Of a stretch of DNA of 64,000 nucleotides, positions 60,774 through 64,000 are shown piece after piece. A program made the translations under genes and the position numbers. Source of the stretch: Doris montereyensis (Eukaryota > Mollusca > Gastropoda > Nudibranchia > Dorididae); the NCBI GenBank assembly GCA_037039925.1, contig JAXRKP010000015.1, positions 212,501 through 276,500 of the forward strand, in the 5' to 3' direction. The stretch's first letter is position 1. Each line of letters begins with the position of its first letter. Below the pieces are notes generated by a model that saw only the letters and a program-made list of their open reading frames with translations, was not told the DNA's origin and made no database searches.

Positions 60774-61599
60774 GTAAGCTGAGAATTGATTTCCTGCTTC
60801 GTGTTCAACTAGAGCAGGCAGTTCAGAGATTAGAGGTATTTCCCCATCTTGTATTAGACGCACTTACTTCTTTTCTCTCGTTAATTAAATTTATTTTTAT
60901 ATATAATGTAATTACAATTTTACTGTGACGCATCACGTAACACTTTCATCAACCGATGAGTAGCTTTTTTTATACTTTCGTCCATAAATTCCAATAAATT
61001 CATATGTGATTACAATCAAGCATTGTGTTGAAAGATATGTAAGGGAGACGATTGGAAACAAGGAATGCCTGTGATTCCAATTTTTTACAATGTTTGGGAG
61101 AGAAAAGTGAATTGTTTTTGTTGAAAGATACAGTGATTAAGACTGTTTTTATAATTTGTGAATTTATATCTCATATGAGTGAAAAAACTTCATTTTCTCA
61201 GATTATTTCTGAAAAAAATCCATTTACATGCAAAATTATCATTTTAAAACAAGATCAACAATAAGCTATAGAGACAAACTACTTGCAAACAACTTATGCC
61301 AAATTTCAAAATTGTAATGTTTTTGTAACCCTACCCCCTAAAAATTCTTCTTGAGAAAATTGATAAATCATAAAGAATGATTCCTGCTCAAATTCTACTC
61401 CATCTTTTATTTGACTTTTATTTTCAACATTGTTTTTGTAACTCTGTTTTGATATTTAATGCACTGAGAAAAAATTGAAAAAACGGATTAAAATAAAGAA
61501 TTGACATTTTTAGATTTTGTCTTATAAACATTCTACAACAAAACAATCAGAGTCCTGTGAGAGATAAGAAAGAGACTTAAATGGATAGATTTTACTTAA

Positions 61600-62760
61600 A
61601 ACTATTGATACTCATGTGCGGCGTAAATCCAAATCTGGACGTTAATACCATTTCAAAACTGCCCGCAGCAACTGCTCTCCGCCTCCAGCTGTTGAAGTTC
61701 GTTCTCTTGGAAAAAGGTCTTCTCCATCTTCTCTCCTCCTCTTTGGACACAGCTTCACAAGCTCTCTCTGATTTCCCTTCCTAACATTAACCAAAATGAA
61801 TATCCTACACCTAATTAGTCAAATAAAACGTTGGATGCCTTTGCCTTTGGTTGAAACAAAGACCCTAAACGCTGCCTACCTTTGAGAAAGCGTGGATGCC
61901 TCGTTTGCATTCTGAGTCTTTCCATCAAGCTCCCTTTAAAAGATTCATCGGAGAGCCGATCAAAAGGGATGTGTTCAGAATCTTGATCAAGAGGACTGGG
62001 AGAAACAAACTGATCATCAGACATTCCTTTAGAAATAGTCAACTGTTTGGGACAGTTTATGCTTTAGGCTGAATTTGACATGGAGGGTGAGTCTGGAAGG
62101 ATGCCCAGATAGCGGCTTCATCTCATCCACAAACATATTTGCAACTTCAATATCTTCCCTGCCCCTTTCCATTACCACTTAAAGTCAATTTTACCTTCTT
62201 CTTAACAATGGTCCTATTTAGCCACATGATGACACATTCCCTCTTTCAATTTTTTGGGCTTGCCTAATTGTATTAGTCCTATATAAGTCCTTACAGATTT
62301 ACAAGTCTTTCTCTCCATACTACCTGAAGAATGTATGCTTCTTCCTTAAATAGCTCATACACTTCCTCATTATCTTTGAGCTTAACACTGTGACTTATAG
62401 TAGTAGTCCACCACAAGACCAGTCCTGTTCTTTTGTTTCCAAATGAAATATCCCAACGGAAGTCAACTGGACGCTCAACAAAACTACTTTGAGTGTCAAT
62501 TAATATAAGAGATCTCTAAATCTGGGATGTTGGAAAAAGGTCTTGTAGAAACCCATCTCTGTAAGTTTGCAAATTTGCACACCATCGAACATTCAGCCAA
62601 ATTTTCGTTACTTACCTTAAAAATGATTTTAAAATTAGATTATTGATGTCTGAGTAAGAACTCATTTGCATGGGGCTCAAACAAAACAGAGTCTGATTTT
62701 CAATTTGCTGCTGCTGCAAAGGTTGGCAGCTGTGAATTCGTGTCAGGTTGTGGAACTGTT
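61600..62760 (-). pseudogene. Coding-like patch, minus strand, unidentified
   Basis: Within a STAT intron the minus strand shows several long codon-like stretches in shifting frames: SSFVERPVDFRWDISFGNKR then TGLVLWWTTTISHSVKL; EDIEVANMFVDEMKPLSGHP then SRLTLHVKFSLKHKL; DDQFVSPSPLDQDSEHIPFD then RLSDESFKGSLMERLRMQT; and ELVKLCPKRRREDGEDLF. Some have splice-like edges (CTTCAG|gtagta; AAAG|gtaggc). I do not recognise the protein. It may be a decayed mobile-element ORF or a nested gene hit by indels. Confidence 0.38.
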
Positions 62761-62905
62761 GGATTAGGAAACAAAAGGATGTTGTGAAAACTGAAATAAA
62801 TGTGGCTAAGGTGTTACAACAAAAGGAAAAATATAGTTCCAGAAGGGGACCATGTTTCGATTGTAATGGATTTTATTTGTTTAGATCTTCCTATTTCCTT
62901 TTCAG

Positions 62906-63124
62906 AGTCTGCCATATAGCTAGAAAATCTAACCCCCTGGAACTGGTCAAGGCATTCATCAAACACAACATTGTTTTAAGAATGTCTTGGGAAAACAACA
63001 GCAGCCAAAAATCTAGCTTTGATTCAAGTCTTAGGCATACTAAAACTCTTCAAAGAGCTAAGTTATATTGTAAACGGATTCTCGACATACAGTCAAATCT
63101 AGTTTTTGATGATTTTTTACAAAA
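62906..63124 (+). CDS. STAT: Probable later STAT exon
   Basis: After acceptor ttccttttcag an open frame reads RKSNPLELVKAFIKHN, then a helix-rich stretch ending VFDDFLQK before a possible donor AAAA|gtatgt. NPLELVKAFIKH resembles STAT5 CP(M/L)ELVRCIRH, and the following region has the spacing of the start of the STAT coiled coil. The exon needs entry phase 2 but exon 2 leaves phase 0, so at least one exon between them is unfound. Confidence 0.45.
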
Positions 63125-63129
63125 GTATG

Positions 63130-64000
63130 TCATTGTCTTTCCATTAACGATGTAAAATGAAAAGGCTCTTAGATATATTTTACACAAAATTCAAAATTCT
63201 GAGACTTAAAAAGCATTAAAATCAAGTTGTTACATATTTATTTCTGACCCTTCTATGAATTTATGGCTTGCATTAAATATAATAGAATAAATAAGTTTGA
63301 ATGGGTAGTCAGGTCTATTCAGACTCGCGTGGAAAGCAATGGTAAACTTACCCACAATTTGCTAATATCTTATTCCTGATTACCCTATTGTAACAGTGAC
63401 ACTCAGCTCTGACAATGGGACTTACTTTACTTTAGCTGTTTACAAAACTTTTTGTTTAAAGAAAAAGTCAACAAGTTTTCTTATTCCTCCCTCTTATTTC
63501 AGTCAGGTGAGCAGCAATTAAGCACTAACCAATCAAACTGGAATTGGCGATGAATTGTGTCAGGTTGTGGAACGGACGTCAGCAGAAGGGGAATGCAGAT
63601 CATGAATCAGAGTCTGGCTAAAACTAACCCCTGAACTGGGTCAAGTTCTCTTACAGAAAACAAAGGTAGGACATCATGTTTTTGAGAAAAAAACTTCTTA
63701 TATGCAACTGTTCATTTTTGCATCAACTTAGTTTTAAAGTTCAATGTGTTACTGGAGAATGTAAATACAAATTTACTGATTTTTCGTTCTTCACTGCAAA
63801 GTTGTTGTTTTTGAGCAGCAACAAGCACTAACCAATCAAACTGGAATAAAAATGACGAGCCGGGGGGCAGGGGTAATTTTATTTTGTTTTTTTTCTCCAG
63901 CAATTTCTATTCTTTCACTTGTAGAACTTGTTTTGAATTGTGGTTCTTTTATATTATTCATTCATTCATTTAGACTTCTGATTTGTTTCTTCCACTCTCC
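63130..64000. other. Probable STAT intron, no exon recognised
   Basis: AT-rich with the local duplicated segment. Several acceptor-like tracts occur (for example ttatttcag near 63502) but no following frame resembles STAT. Confidence 0.5.
63509..63848. repeat. Short duplicated segment near window end
   Basis: gagcagcaa followed by aagcactaaccaatcaaact and ggaat occurs at about 63509-63543 and again at 63813-63847. A third phrase, gtgtcaggttgtggaac, occurs at 62741 and 63557. A low-copy local repeat of unknown type. Confidence 0.6.

Overview
The window looks like nuclear DNA from an invertebrate, most likely a gastropod mollusc. This is inferred from AT-rich introns with GT..AG splice sites, very dense GA/CA microsatellites, tRNA-like SINEs, many broken non-LTR retrotransposons, and invertebrate-type OS-9 and STAT proteins. 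It contains no bacterial or viral genome, CRISPR array or operon. I could run no database search; family names rest on motifs I recognise.

Two host genes are supported. (1) OS9, the ER-lumenal lectin of ER-associated degradation, runs on the minus strand from a start codon at 31908 to a stop at 6856. I rebuilt 17 coding exons from splice sites and reading phase; they would encode about 730 residues (signal peptide, MRH lectin domain, acidic/coiled C-terminal half). Four exons (2, 10, 14, 16) each carry an apparent 1-base frameshift, and in every case a one-base correction restores the phase expected by the next exon. (2) A STAT5-like transcription factor starts on the plus strand. Its N-terminal exons lie at 57424-57614, 60674-60773 (with an in-frame TAG at a conserved Gln position) and probably 62906-63124; the rest lies beyond the window. 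Three weaker plus-strand exons at 50042, 51604 and 52500 keep reading phase with it and may be 5' exons or a separate gene.

Layout: 0-6.8 kb, SINE and LINE scraps and CA repeats downstream of OS9. 6.8-32 kb, OS9, whose introns hold two copies of an RTE/BovB-type LINE (one nearly full length, one internally deleted), three minisatellites, inverted SINEs, and GA arrays. 32.2-36.7 kb, a foldback/MITE-like element just upstream of OS9, SINEs, and reversed LINE 3' ends. 36.7-42.5 kb, a long but dead CR1/L2-type LINE (plus) and another LINE RT fragment (minus). 44.2-46.75 kb, a piggyBac transposon (minus) with recognisable terminal inverted repeats. 47.9-48.8 kb, a repeat that is an inverted, diverged copy of 29.3-30.1 kb. 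49-64 kb, the STAT locus with a 149-bp near-perfect palindrome, tandem repeats, and two minus-strand coding-like fossils I could not identify.

I found no convincing undescribed multi-gene system. The most useful observations are the pattern of single-base breaks in both host genes, the inverted SINE pair around OS9 exon 12, the microhomology-deleted RTE copy, the palindromes, and an unnamed roughly 130-bp dispersed repeat.
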